Shown: positions 33,690-45,441 of the stretch, in pieces
How the letters are laid out: every line of letters begins with the position of its first letter
Numbering within the stretch: the first letter of the stretch is position 1
NCBI GenBank assembly: GCA_015039465.1
Contig: MU130364.1
Location: 458,346-522,345 of the forward strand
Source of the DNA: Phlegmacium glaucopus
Lineage: Eukaryota > Basidiomycota > Agaricomycetes > Agaricales > Cortinariaceae
Length of the DNA: 64,000 nucleotides
Direction: 5' to 3'
Translations under genes and position numbers: made by a program
The notes under the pieces: model-generated
The model's database searches: none
What the model was told of the DNA's origin: nothing
The model's input: only the letters and a program-made list of their open reading frames with translations

Positions 33690-35745
33690 ATCTACACAGT
33701 TGGTAGGAACATGGGATGAGAAGATATAGGAATATGAGGTCAAAATGAAAATAATATACACACTTAATGTGAGAGATAGGTGAGTGGGAACATAAGATTG
33801 GAAGATGAGTTATTTTGAGATTCTTTCTGTTTCTGCGTTTTAATTTGAGTGAATGGGAGGATGGTTACAATAACAATGTGAGTGGGAAGATAAATCAAGA
33901 CAGAGGTGGATGGAGATGGGAGGGATTATTAACAATGTGAGTGGGAATATAAATGAAGACAAAGGGGTGGATAGAGATGGGAGGGAATATGGTTAGATAG
34001 GTATAGATGAGTGGGGTGGTGGTGGTAAGATGAGGCTGTACCATGAGAATTATGAAAATGAAAATTTGAGATAAGTTAGGTGTGATGGATTTAGAGATAA
34101 AGAACTGGGAACATGGGATGAGAAGATATAGGAATATGAGCTTAAAATAAACATAATATACACACATAATGTGACAGATAGGTGAGTGGGAATATAAGAA
34201 AATGTCAGATAAATTGAGGATAAAAAACAAGATTGGAAGATGAATAGAGTTGTTTTGAGTGAATGGGCGGATGGTGTTACAATAACAATGTGAGTGGGAA
34301 GATAAATCAAGACAGAGAGATGGATAGAGATGGGAATATGGTTAGATGGGCATAGATGAGTGGGGCAGGTAAGTGGTAAGATGAGGGTTCTGTGTTTTGT
34401 ATTGGAATACTGTACTATAAGAATTTTGAAAATGAAAAATTGAGATAAATTGAATTAAATTAAATTAAATTGAGTGTGATGGATTAAATATTTGATACAA
34501 TTTAGAAATTGAAAAAAAATGTAAATGAGGTTCAAGTTCAATGTTTAAAAGATACATTCAATGATACATACAGGGTATTTGAGTAAAAGTGAGAACTAAT
34601 TATTTCTGAAAAGGGAGGGTGGAAGTGGAAATAAAATTGGAAGAGAAAACAAAGCTCAAGGGATCTTATGGAAGATATTCTATGTGTGTTCATGATTTAT
34701 ATAAAGACCATTCAGATGAGAGAAATGTAGAAAATGAAAATTAAGTGAAAAATAGATAAAATAGAAGAGGGATGGTGTGATTGATATTTATGTCGTGAGT
34801 GTAGGATGTTGATTAATTGAGTGACAGGATGTTCAATGGTAGAGAAGAATTTATGATTGGTAACTGAGGATGTACACAACAACAGCAATCCCTTTGTCTA
34901 TATGGCAATGTATGATAGGGGTTGTGTCAGGGTATCTCACAATTGTTCACCTACACACCACAGGACAGAATATGATATTATAACATAAATTTATGATGGG
35001 TCAAGATGCTCATGAACAACTTATGATGATTATTGGGTATATTTGATGATGGGTAGATGAGTGGATGTTCATAGTCTGAGATGCTCAGATGGGTCTACTA
35101 TTACTAAGTATAACTGGGGTGTATTTGAGTAAAAGTTTGAACTAACTATTATTCAAGCAGAAATAAATTGGGAAGAGAGAAGAGAAAGGTTCTTATGATT
35201 TATGATGGTTCTGGATGTAAGTTCAGAAAATTGAAGTGTTTTAAGTGTAAATTAAGTGAAAAATATTTGAGTTATTTAGATGTTGTACTAGTGTTATTTA
35301 GATAGGGTAGGATTTATAAAAATGGCTTAGAGACATTTTGAGAGAGTAGAAAATCAAAGAGAATGTGTTTGTGATAAAATGGACTATTTTGTGTTGTCTC
35401 AGGGCTGTGATTTGTTGACTGAGTGTTAGGTGGATGGGCAGATATATAAATACTCTGTTCTGCTCAGATGAGTTGACTGTTGGGATATCAGGTGTTGTCT
35501 ACTATTGGGATATCAGACTGAGCCTACCATTGGGATTTGAAGCTGTCTACCATTAGGATTTAAAACTGAGTTTACTATTAGGATTTGAAACTGAGTCTAC
35601 TATTAAGATTTAAAACTGAGTCCATTGTTGTGATGCAGCCAGGGGTCCAGAGGGCGGAGCCCCTGGCAAGCCCTGAATCCATGCTGGAGGCCAGCAAAGC
35701 GGAGCAGCGCCGTGCCAAAGGCACAGGTTCATGGCTTGTCTATAT
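33690..35745 (+). repeat. 2 kb dispersed direct repeat, copy 1
   Basis: This purine-rich block shares long stretches with 36530-38740 in the same order. Shared stretches include TAATATACACACTTAATGTG, GAGTGGGAAGATAAATCAAG, ATTGGTAACTGAGGAT and TTGTGTCAGGGTATCTCAC. At the end comes a tandem series of 25-28 base units (TCTACTATTAGGATTTGAAA) and then a GC-rich hairpin segment (35633-35743). No coding frame was found. Confidence 0.75.
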
Positions 35746-35805
35746 AGAATGCGACATCATGCCTGGGAAAGTCAGTGGTATCATTGATGTCAGATTTATT
35801 TGTAA

Positions 35806-36078
35806 GTGTTAGAGCAACTGCGATGCTGACTTAGTCAAGCTAGCAGGGGATCCAAAGAGGAAAGGATGGGGATCCCTGCTAGGCTGGGGGTGTTTAAGTA
35901 CTAATATGGACATAACGGAGATATAAAATAAATAAAGGAATGATACGATAATAATTAAATAATTAAATAAGAAGTGGTGTAATATGAAAAATAGAAATAA
36001 AAGACAGAGCAAATCGGAGGATCGGAGTCGGAGCAGAACTACAGGGTCTCAGGGTAAACCGGTGACGGAAGCGGAGTT
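35806..36078 (-). repeat. Right arm of the 4.9 kb inverted repeat pair
   Basis: Mirror of 31199-31522, starting GAGCAACTGCGATGCTGACT and passing through GCTAGCAGGGGATCCAAAG and CTAATATGGACATAAC. It sits directly after the first 2 kb repeat unit. Confidence 0.7.
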
Positions 36079-36529
36079 GGATGGAAGGTCGGAGGTCGTC
36101 GGAAAGGCAGGGCGTATGATTCTAAGGTTGAGGTTTGGGTTAAAGTCAGGTGTCCCCTAACAGTAAGGATTTGTAATATTTTTGATAATTGATCAGCTGC
36201 TCCCACACCTTCGTCCCATTATACTGTTAGCCCAGTGTCATGCATGTCACAAATCGTGACACCACAGTAACTTCCCTTTAACCTGCTCATTTTATGTGTT
36301 TTTTGAGATCCTATCTGCCAATCTGCTTACTATGTGATATATATTGCCCTCTTCTGTGTTTTAATTTCGCATTTTTGAACAGCTATAACCTGTCTTTTGG
36401 ATTCTGCTGTAATGAAGCTGTAATTCTTTTTTTTCAATCAACAATAACCTCCCTTTTAGGGTGGATTTCTTTTTGGTATTTGTTTGAGGTGTTCCTTGGT
36501 AAATCTGCTGTAGGCATTTATTTATCTAC

Positions 36530-38740
36530 ACAGTTAATTCTGGGATGAGAAGAGATACAGGAATATGAAGTCAAAATATACACAGCAAAAAAAAGTTGGA
36601 TAAATTGAGAATAAAAAACAACATGAATAGAGTTGTTTTAAGATTTTGTCTATAATTTTGAGTGAATGGGAATATAAATGAAGACAGAGAGGTGGATGGA
36701 GATGGAAATGGGTATAGATGAGTGGGGAAAAGGTGAGGGTTCTGTGTTTTGTATTGGAATACTGTACCATGAGAATTTTGAAAATGAAAAATTGAATTAA
36801 ATCAAATTAAGTTGGGTGTGATGGATTAAAGATTTGATATGTGTGGAGCTACAATTTTGAAATTGAGAAAAATATAAATGACATTTAGTGATGCCATACA
36901 GAGTATGACCAGAGTGAATAAAAAGGTCAAAGTGGAAATAAAATAGGAAGAGAAAACAAAGCTTAAGGAATGTTATGGAAGATGTTCTGGGGGTGTTCAT
37001 GATTTGTATAGATGATGAAAAATAGATAAAATAAAAGAATTGGGAATGGTGATCTCTGTGCATACATGTATAATGCACAGTGGTGAAGAACAGTGGTTAT
37101 GATAATGTTCAAATAAAAATAATATACACACTTAATGTGACAGATAGGTGAGTGGGAATATAAGAGAAGTGTCAGATAAATTGAGAATAAAAACAAGATT
37201 GGAAGATGAATAGAGTTATTTTGAGATTCTGTCTATTTCTGTGTCCCAATTTGAGTTATTGGGAAAGGATGGTTACAATAACAATATGAGTGGGAAGATA
37301 AATCAAGACAGAGAGATGGATGGAGATGGGAATATGGTTAGTGGGTATAGATGAGTGGGGCAGGTAGGTGGTAAGATGAGGGTTCTGTGTTTTGTGTTGG
37401 AATACTGTACCATAAAATTTTGAGATAAATTGAATTAAATTAAATTAAGTTGAGTGTGATGGATTAAATATTTGATACAATTTAGAAATTGAGAAAAATG
37501 TAAATGAGGTTCAAGTTCAATGTTTAAAAGATACATTCAATGATACATACAGGGTATGATCTGGGTGTATTTGAGTAAGAGTGAGAACTTTTCTGAAAAG
37601 GTAGGGTGGAAGTGGAAATAAAGTTGGAAGAGAAAACAAAGCTCAAGGGATCTTATGGAAGATGTTCTGTGTGTGTTCATGATTTATATATAGACCATTC
37701 AGATGAGAAAAATGTAGAAAATGAAAATTAGGTGAAAGATAGATAAAATAGAAGAGGGATGGTGTGATTAATATTTATGTGGTGAGTGTAGGATATTGAT
37801 TAATTGAGTGACAGGAGAGAAGGATTTATAATTGGTAACTGAGGATTTACACAACAACAGCAATCCTCTCCTCTGAAACTCCTGTATGGCAGTGTATGAT
37901 AGGGGTTGTGTCAGGGTATCTCACGATTGTTCAACTGTCTCCGACACACCTCAGGACAGAATATGATATCACAACATTAATGAGAATAAATTTATGACGG
38001 ATCAAGATGCTCATGTTGATGACTCTCTCTTCTTCAGAGTGTGATGGGCAGATGAGTGGATGGGAATAGTCTCAGATGCTCATATGGGTCTACTATTACT
38101 AAGTATAATTGGGGTGTATTTGAGTAAAAGTTTGAACTAATTATTATTCAAGCAGAAATAAATTGGGAAGAGAAAAGAGAAAGTTCTTATAACTTATGAT
38201 GGTTCTGGATGTGTTCAAGTTCAGAAAATTGAAGTATTTCAAGTGTAAATTAAGTGAAAAGGATTTGAGTTATTTAGATGTTTTACAAATATTATTTAGA
38301 TAGGATAGGATTTATAAAAATGGCTTAGAGACTTTTTTGGAGAGTAGAAAATAAAAGAGAATGTGTTTGTGATAAAATGGACTATTTTGTGTTGTCTCAG
38401 GGCTGTGATTTGTTGACTGAGTGTTAGGTGGATGGGCAGATATAAATATTCCCCTCTGCTCAGATGAGTTGACTCTTGGGATATCAGGTGTCATCTACTA
38501 TTGGGATATCAGACTGGGTCTACCATTAGGATTTGAAACTGGGTCTACCATTGGGATTTGAAACTGGGTCTACCATTGGGATTTGAAACTGGGTCTACCA
38601 TTAGGATTTTCAACTGAGTCCACTGTTGTGATGCAGCCAGGGGTCCAGGGGGTGGAGCCCCTGGCAAGCCCTGAATCTGTGCTGGAGGCTGGCAAAGCGG
38701 AGCAGCACCGTGCCAAAGGCACGGGTTCATGGCTTGTCAC
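36530..38740 (+). repeat. 2 kb dispersed direct repeat, copy 2
   Basis: Same order of segments as 33690-35745, with an extra internal duplication (36530-37080 resembles 37100-37500). It ends in four TCTACCATTGGGATTTGAAA-type units (38515-38600) and the GC-rich hairpin segment at 38630-38737. It is non-coding. Confidence 0.75.
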
Positions 38741-38989
38741 AGTGAATGCGGGTCCCCACAAGTTGAAAGCCCAGGATATGAAGATCACATGTAAGACACA
38801 TGCAACTTACCAATCATTCATATCTCTAGACATTAGATGCAACTCTCGATGATGGCACATCAATTATAGTTCAAAAACACCTTACTTACATTTCCAACCC
38901 AATCTCAGGAGTCAGAGAACTGGAGCCTCAAAATTTTAAAAAATGAGGTCCACCTTCTTCGTTGATTTCAGGAACACAGCAACATTCCA

Positions 38990-39569
38990 CTCACATCCAT
39001 CTTGACTGTTGGTCCTAAATTTTCGATACAGGAAAAGATGCCAGGATTGACCATTGGCACACAGTGGCATTCCCTTTCTAGCGCTGAAAAGGTATCAATC
39101 CAATACTGATAAATGATATTTTGTTTATGTCTTGTTGGCTTAAGTATCATTTTATGTCCACTTACATTGGCATAGTATTGGAAATCTTTCATCTCCTGTT
39201 GCCTAGCATATTGACTCTGCATCTTTTGACACAGCTGGTGTCATGAGTGTTGGCTCCCTCATCGCTGCCAACCCTACTCAGTCTAGCTCCACTGACTTTG
39301 ATAACATTTTCGAATATTTTGTCTTTCTCATCACACTCAAGCAGCAAATTGTGTACTTGATGAAGCCCAGGGACCTACCATGTGCAGAAGATAATTTATC
39401 CTTTGTTGAGGCCAAAACTCTTTCTCTTCTTGGCGGTATCACTGACCCTTTGTTGCTCCACTATATTCTAACCCACACCAACCTCTACAACTCTAACATT
39501 CTCACAAGGAACAATGGCAGTATCACAGCAGTTCTTGACCTGAATGAAGTCTCCTTCACGAAGGATTGA
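38990..39569 (+). pseudogene. Relic APH-fold phosphotransferase
   Basis: The first piece reads GPKFSIQEKMPGLTIGTQWH then SLSSAEK, which matches the hinge and following helix of APH-family kinases (I-x-x-E-K-x-P-G-x-x-L). It ends at a GT donor near 39091. A second piece (39243-39569) contains LLHYILTHTNLYNSNILTRN and SITAVLDLNEVSF. These align with the catalytic H-T-D-L-x-x-x-N-I-L and the I-x-x-V-x-D motifs, but the catalytic aspartate is replaced (HTNL). The connecting part and both ends are degenerate. It is a separate copy from the pseudogene at 8.9-10 kb. Confidence 0.5.
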
Positions 39570-39812
39570 CTGAGTAAGGGTTCCTTTGAAGCGTTCACAA
39601 GAACTTCAGCTGCGTCTATCAAAGGCTTTTTTTTCATTTTAGGACATACACAAATGAGTTCCCAGGAGCAAGTGAGTGCGAGCCAGTATGATATATGCAT
39701 GCCGTTTATTGTAAAAAGGGAAATCTAACATAATTACCAGCTGAAAAATGCCGCATCATTGGATCATGTGCAACTCCTCGTGATCACTCAATGTTCGGAG
39801 TATAAATTTTAA

Positions 39813-40440
39813 ATGGGGAGGCGCACCGTCTGCAAATAGAAGCGGCAGCTTAGTCATTGCACAGCCACTTCAAAAGTGGAAAATCGGTCCAACCTTCATT
39901 CAGTGGCTTTGCAAACAAAGTTTTGGAGGAAATAAATGGATATAAAATTAATGTGGCATTAGAGTCTAAAGGGGTAACATATTAGTATGTTCTAGTAGGT
40001 ATTTTGGGAGCAGACACGTCAATCAGGCTGTTTTTGTGGCAAAGCGCGACCATCTGAGACATGTATTATGTAATCAGTAAATTAGGTTTTCGCAACTACA
40101 ACTAAAACAAGTTTTCTCCCTGCTACCTCGCATTAGACCCCCCCGTTGAGTGTGTCAACATTTTTATTTTCCATTGCCACAGGGGGATATGGGTTTGATT
40201 TTTTTTATTTCTCCCTAATCTCCACTTATCAATACAATAATCCGGGCCTGCAGCCAAAATTCCAAAAATGAAACCCATACCCTCCTGAAGAATACAATTT
40301 CGACGCGATTTGGCTTTCAATATTATTTAATCAACGTGATATGAGCCCACAAAGCTGATTTCCATTTATCAAAAAAGATTTGGCAGGGAGCAAACAAGTG
40401 CAAATATCACACTACTCAAAGGGGCGGTGCGCCTCCCCAT
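39813..40440. mobile_element. MITE-like element of 628 bp with 16-bp perfect inverted ends
   Basis: The left end ATGGGGAGGCGCACCG is matched by the exact inverted copy CGGTGCGCCTCCCCAT at 40425-40440. The interior holds no coding frame. Flanks are AT-rich (TAAATTTTAA on the left, ATAAAATGCC on the right), and a target duplication cannot be called with certainty. The superfamily is not assigned. Confidence 0.65.
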
Positions 40441-40602
40441 ATAAAATGCCTTGAAATTTCACTTGACACTTCCACAACACTTCCATCTGCTTATATTATC
40501 GGGTACAATCAGCGCCCTTCACAGCACCTTGGATTGGTGATGTCACAATTGATTTGATGTCACCAAAAAGTGTTCTTTCATTTGTTTTTTCTAATTGGGA
40601 TG

Positions 40603-40975
40603 CTGCAGACAGAACAATTTTAATATATCAGATGCGTTGAAATTTTCTACGCACAGGACGGCCCCAATTTGTTAGAGAGTGATCCATTTGTTTGATTCCC
40701 ATGAAATGGCTTTGGTAGAAGAAGTTACACGAGAACACGCAATCAGAGCGACACACATCCGCTGACATAATCACACCTCTGGAGTTCATCAATCACTTGT
40801 TCTTCAGAGCCAAAATGAAATGACTCTGCGGTACGTACAAATACCTTGACTGCCAGTTTGGATTGAGAATAACCATTTTGTAGCAACTAGACCCCCCATC
40901 GAAATCAATCAAACAATGAGGCGTAACTGCAGCGACGCCGCAACAGGCAACAGTGTGCGAACACTAATGGTGATA
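40603..40975 (-). pseudogene. Duplicated 5' fragment of PRE4 with its upstream DNA
   Basis: From GCTGCAGACAGAACAATTTT to about TGCGAACACTA, this repeats 16504-16830: the end of PRE4 intron 1, exon 1 and about 230 bases upstream. The exon-1 copy still reads MDH-x-x-TNWGRPVR with substitutions and is followed by the old intron, but no further exons are present. About 15 bases are inserted just upstream of the start codon. The fragment borders the tandem membrane-protein cluster. Confidence 0.8.
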
Positions 40976-41244
40976 TCCACAAGCGCTGGCGACAACTTGA
41001 AAAAATGTGTCACTGCGTCATATTAACACACGCAACCTGATAATGGCACAACTATGTAAGTCCTATTAGCCAATCCCCAACTTTATAAACTATGGATTAT
41101 TATTTTTTAACTAGATCTCACCAGTGTGTTCCGAACATACGCTTTGATCATATCAAAATCAATATTTTTTAATTGCAACGCATGACACCCCAAGACTTCT
41201 AAGTTAGAGGCTCATATATCATTGATGCCTCCTCCTCAACAACC

Positions 41245-43862
41245 TCAATCGTGTTCCCATGTCATAGCCTCATTGTTCTTTACCCACCTTTAAGTCGCTC
41301 CTTCTCTTCCATACACTATCATCATACTGGTCCAAGGTGGTTACCAACATTTTGTGAAGAGGATCAATCCTGCTACCGTGCCTACACCTGGGCCCAGCCC
41401 TACTACCCCTACAGACCCAAGCATTCCATTCACCCCGACAACTCCTGCCACGGTGTTTATAGTTAACATACCTTCAAACATTTCATTCATCTTGACAACT
41501 CCTGTCCCGGCTATTACTAGTCCAATCGAAGCTAGGGAGACAAGCCTTCCAGCTATCCTGACCTTCATCATCAGTAAATTCGGGGTCCGCTTACCGGCAC
41601 CGGACAGCACTGGGCAGCGCCATAGTGCCATAGTAAAGGGTCCTTTATTTACAGCGCTGTCAAGCATCACGGTCACGCTATGGAATGATATATATTTACT
41701 ATACAGTACTATATATTACTATACAGTGCTATATAGGGTAGGGTTAATATTACTATTATTACAATATACTTTGGTCAATCTGAGGCTAGAAAGCTATGTT
41801 CACGCAAGGATAAGGAAATTTAATATGTATAAATCATATTCAACTATCTACACAGAGTCTGAGTCATATGTACTACTCTAACTATCAATAGTAGGTTCAT
41901 AATCTGCTGTTGTGTGTCGAAAGCAGGCAGAGGTGGTTGGAGTGTTGAAACAGCCTGAAATGAGCCCCTCACATCCCATTTGGATGGGGAGGAGGGGCTG
42001 GGTAGTTGAGGTTGTCGAAACTGTAGCTAAAAGTAGAAAATTGTTAGTTTTAAAAAAAGCAGTAAGAAATTCGAAGAACTCACCTCAGCCGCCAGTGCTC
42101 AGCGCTCGTCGTTGTTTCATACCTCCTGGGGCTAAGAAGCAGGTATACAATGTGTTGTTTGTGTTGTTGACAGTCATGGTAATGTGCCGAAAACGGGTGG
42201 ATATCAAATGTACCGAAGCGAACCTATTTCGATGGGAGGAGTTGAGAAGTGATGAAGTTGTAGCTACTAGCTAAGAGTGAGCATCTGGCATTGTCAGTGG
42301 TAGAACCTAAGCAGTATTATTAATTAGTTAAAAAACAAAAAAAAGGAATGAAACAGGCTCAACACGCAACACCAACGTGTACATGGCAGTGGTTGAGGAT
42401 AGACGAAGGTGGCAACAGATGCGTGGTGACAAAGTCGGAGTGACAAAAAAAAATTCCCAAATATGTAAGATCAACTTTGCGCACGGACTTTGTTTAGGGT
42501 TGGTTTATTTAACTTAGATGAAAAATCTAATGTGACATGATGACAAAGCTATGCCAGTGTGATAGAGTGACGACAGGTGATGACACACTGCTGGACAGTG
42601 CTGGTGTGCGTCACATGGATGCTATGAGATGCTATGGAACTATAAGTATCGTGATGTGACTATATGATACTATGGGAAATTATAACTTTGTGTGACGTGA
42701 CTATGACAAGCTATGGGAAAATCCTGAATTTGCTGATGATGACGGTCACGCAGCCAGATTCTCGAGATCTTCTTACTCCTACTCCTAGTAACTCTGTTAC
42801 CGAATCGGCAAGTCCCAGTACTCTTACATTGTCTCCTGCTCCCTCTCCTATTCCTCTTGGTCCTATTGTTGACGGTGTTTTAGCTGTGCTTGCAATTGTT
42901 TTTACGAGTCCCCTTTAGGGGCTCGTTCTTATAAGCGGATGCGGCTTTCAAAGGTAACGCAAGACTTGCCGGTAACTTCCGTGATTGCACGTGTTGATGG
43001 TGATGGCCTTGTTTGCCGCGCGAAAATAATTTACTCACTGTTTTGTCTGTCAATCCCTGGCATCTTTAAGAAACTCAACGCTCACTAAGATGCTATGAAA
43101 ATACCAGTATAAATTTGAAGGGACTCGTGTATGCCACGCGGAGTGATGGCCCTCACCCACAAGTATTGATTACATTTCTACTCGAGTGCCGATCCTCGCA
43201 GGAAAAAAATCGCCGTCGTGTTGAGATAGACTCTCTGGCCCACACCCTTCAGGCTCAATTTCAGGGAGAATGGTGGTTACGGTGGTGTCAGTGTCAATTA
43301 TAGACCGAGGTCAGCAACAGCAGAGCTCAGCAGAGCTATCTACTCCACCGACTGCTGCGACTGGTAGTATGCCACGTTTTGTGCTGGGCTAAACCTGTTG
43401 TCATTCTTACGACTCCTTACTTTCCCTAGTCCAGGCTTCTCAAGTAACACATCTGGCGACAAAATCATGCATTGACCCCAAATACACCAAATCAAGGCAG
43501 GAGGGTTCATTTCGCAACAACATATACCTCAGATCCAAATCCAAATTCAAACCAAGGACAGTTCCAATTAAACTTAACCAATGATCGCATCCAAAATGGC
43601 GCAACGAGAGAGGAGAGGGCGTCTCGTGCACCAACTTATATTTCAAATCCAAATGAAACCCACTTCCGAACATATTTCATAAACATTTCCACCAACTCCC
43701 ACCATACTTCGTCTCGTGCACCAACTTATATCTCAAATACAAATGAAACCCACGATTTCACCAACATTTCCACCAACTCCCGCCATACTTCGGAATATTC
43801 TCCGCCAGCGTATGACACTCCTAACCCGCATCTTCCATACCAATCTCTACCAGAAAAATCAT
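41245..43862 (+). pseudogene. Ser/Thr-rich membrane protein with PPAYD tail, copy A (broken)
   Basis: This is a paralogue of copies B and C. The 5' part (about 41354-41580) encodes a T/P-rich ectodomain (PTTPTDPSIPFTPTTPATVF). From about 41580 to 42730 unrelated AT-rich sequence interrupts it. The frame resumes with TPTPSNSVTESASPS and PIPLGPIVDGVLAVLAIV, where the membrane helix is cut by a small insertion (about 42904-43130). The juxtamembrane tail (EKNRRRVEIDS) follows. The last exon (from about 43446) differs from B by an 11-base deletion that shifts the frame. It then carries a tandem duplication of about 95 bases (43620-43797) and ends in SPPAYDTPNPHLPYQSLPEKS at 43862. Upstream DNA from 40970 matches copy B from 45060. 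Confidence 0.75.
42904..43130. mobile_element. Small insertion with ACGAGTCCC inverted ends
   Basis: Relative to copies B and C, about 260 bases are inserted in the membrane-helix codons of copy A. Most of the insert is bounded by ACGAGTCCC at 42904 and GGGACTCGT at about 43122. A short imperfect TIR suggests a MITE, but the 40 bases between its right end and the resumed homology (about 43170) are unexplained. Confidence 0.45.
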
Positions 43863-45060
43863 GAACCCTTGTCCTGGGAGGATAAGGTTAAGCGGGTCAT
43901 TCAAACCCCAAGAAGAATCTGGTTCAAAGACTTGTTCCGGTTCTCGGCGTTCCAACTTTGAAGATTCTAGGCCTACATATTTATTTGATAGTCGAAACCG
44001 GATTGAACTGTTGGAATAGCGAACCCAACTCGAGATAAACTTTAAGTTATACCCATTTAGGACTTTCCTTTTTTCCTGTTATTGTCTTATGTAAATAAGC
44101 TCGAGAAATTTAGTCTATAAAATCAAATTTTATGATATTTTTCAGATGCCTAAATCCTATAAGCATTATCTGGCTATACCGTGCCGGTGCCAACCACTAT
44201 TTTCGGTGATGACGCAATTTTTTCCATTTCAGGACCTCTTCTCCCACAACTTAGGACGTTTTTACGAGACACGGCAGCTAGCTTGTAAGCAAGACATTTT
44301 CAGAGAGCTTACCAAAGAGATGGAAAGGTTGAAGCGGGTTATTTTGCGTCTGTAAGGCATCCGTTCCAGATTGAGTCTGAGACAGTGTGTAAAAGATTGC
44401 CGCAGGATACGGTTCTTCCCAGTATTTTAAGCGGAGAGTGCACTGGTAATGAAGGTGCCGACAGGTGGATACGATTTTCGGTTGCGAATGGGGATGATGA
44501 CAATGTTAAGGTGTGCCAGCGTTTGGCCATGCATCCATTGTGTAAGGCACCAGCCCAACCCTTGCCGTCATATTGTCCAGGACGACCAAGCAAATACAAA
44601 AAAGTGAAACAAATGTTAGAACTCGATGAAATCAAATGTATACATACTTATTTTTCGACTTGGCCAGCGCACTACACATCAAGTGAATGATATCAGCTAG
44701 CGAGCCAATAGAACTCTCAATAAGTCCTGTATCAGCCTTCCTTTAGTCAATCAAATGTTTCTGCGATACGATAACGCGGTACACAAGAGTTGAACGTTGC
44801 CACGGTTGCCAAGTTAAAAGCTGGGTGTGGCACACAGACGGATGCGGCAGCTCTCGTCAGGAGAACAGGGTGCCGATATTGTCATGGTGCATGTGGCGTG
44901 CTTGGGACTCAAGTCATGGGCTCACTTGCCATAGGAACGTTTATTCTTACTTGGATACCGAAAAGTACTGAAACCTAAAACGATTTTTTGCAGTGTGGTT
45001 TGGGACTTCGACCGGCAATCACCGCACGAATGTTAGCGTTGAACTTATATAACTAATCGT
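43863..45060. other. Duplicated 3' flank of copy A and unassigned sequence
   Basis: Bases 43860-44165 match the 3' flank of copy B (46490-46800), including TATAAAATCAAATTTTATGA. From 44170 to 45050 no supported gene was found. A 101-codon open frame at 44385-44690 resembles nothing I know and has no splice support. Confidence 0.5.
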
Positions 45061-45441
45061 GATATCCATTAACTAATCGTGATATCCATAAGCGCCGGCG
45101 ACAACTTGAAAGAATGTGTCACTGCGTCATATTAACACACACAAGGCGACCTGATAATGACACAATTATGTAAGTCCTATTAGCCGATCCTCAACTATGG
45201 ATGGTCTTTTTTAAACCAGATCTCACCAGTGTGTTCCAAACATAGTAGTTGATCATATCAATATCAATATTCTTTAATTGCAACGCACGACACTTCAAAC
45301 CCTCTAAGTCAGAAGCTCATATATCATTGATCCCTCCATCTCGGAAACCTCGATCAATACTAATTATTTTGCTAGATACTGTTCCCATGTCACAGCCTCT
45401 TCGTTCTTTAAGTCGCTCCTTCTCTTCTATACACTATCATC

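Noticed and set aside
33895..34310. Leftward hydrophobic open frames that might be membrane proteins
   Set aside because: They fall in the purine-rich 2 kb repeat; T-rich antisense codons give F/I/L/Y runs, and the second repeat copy does not keep the frame.
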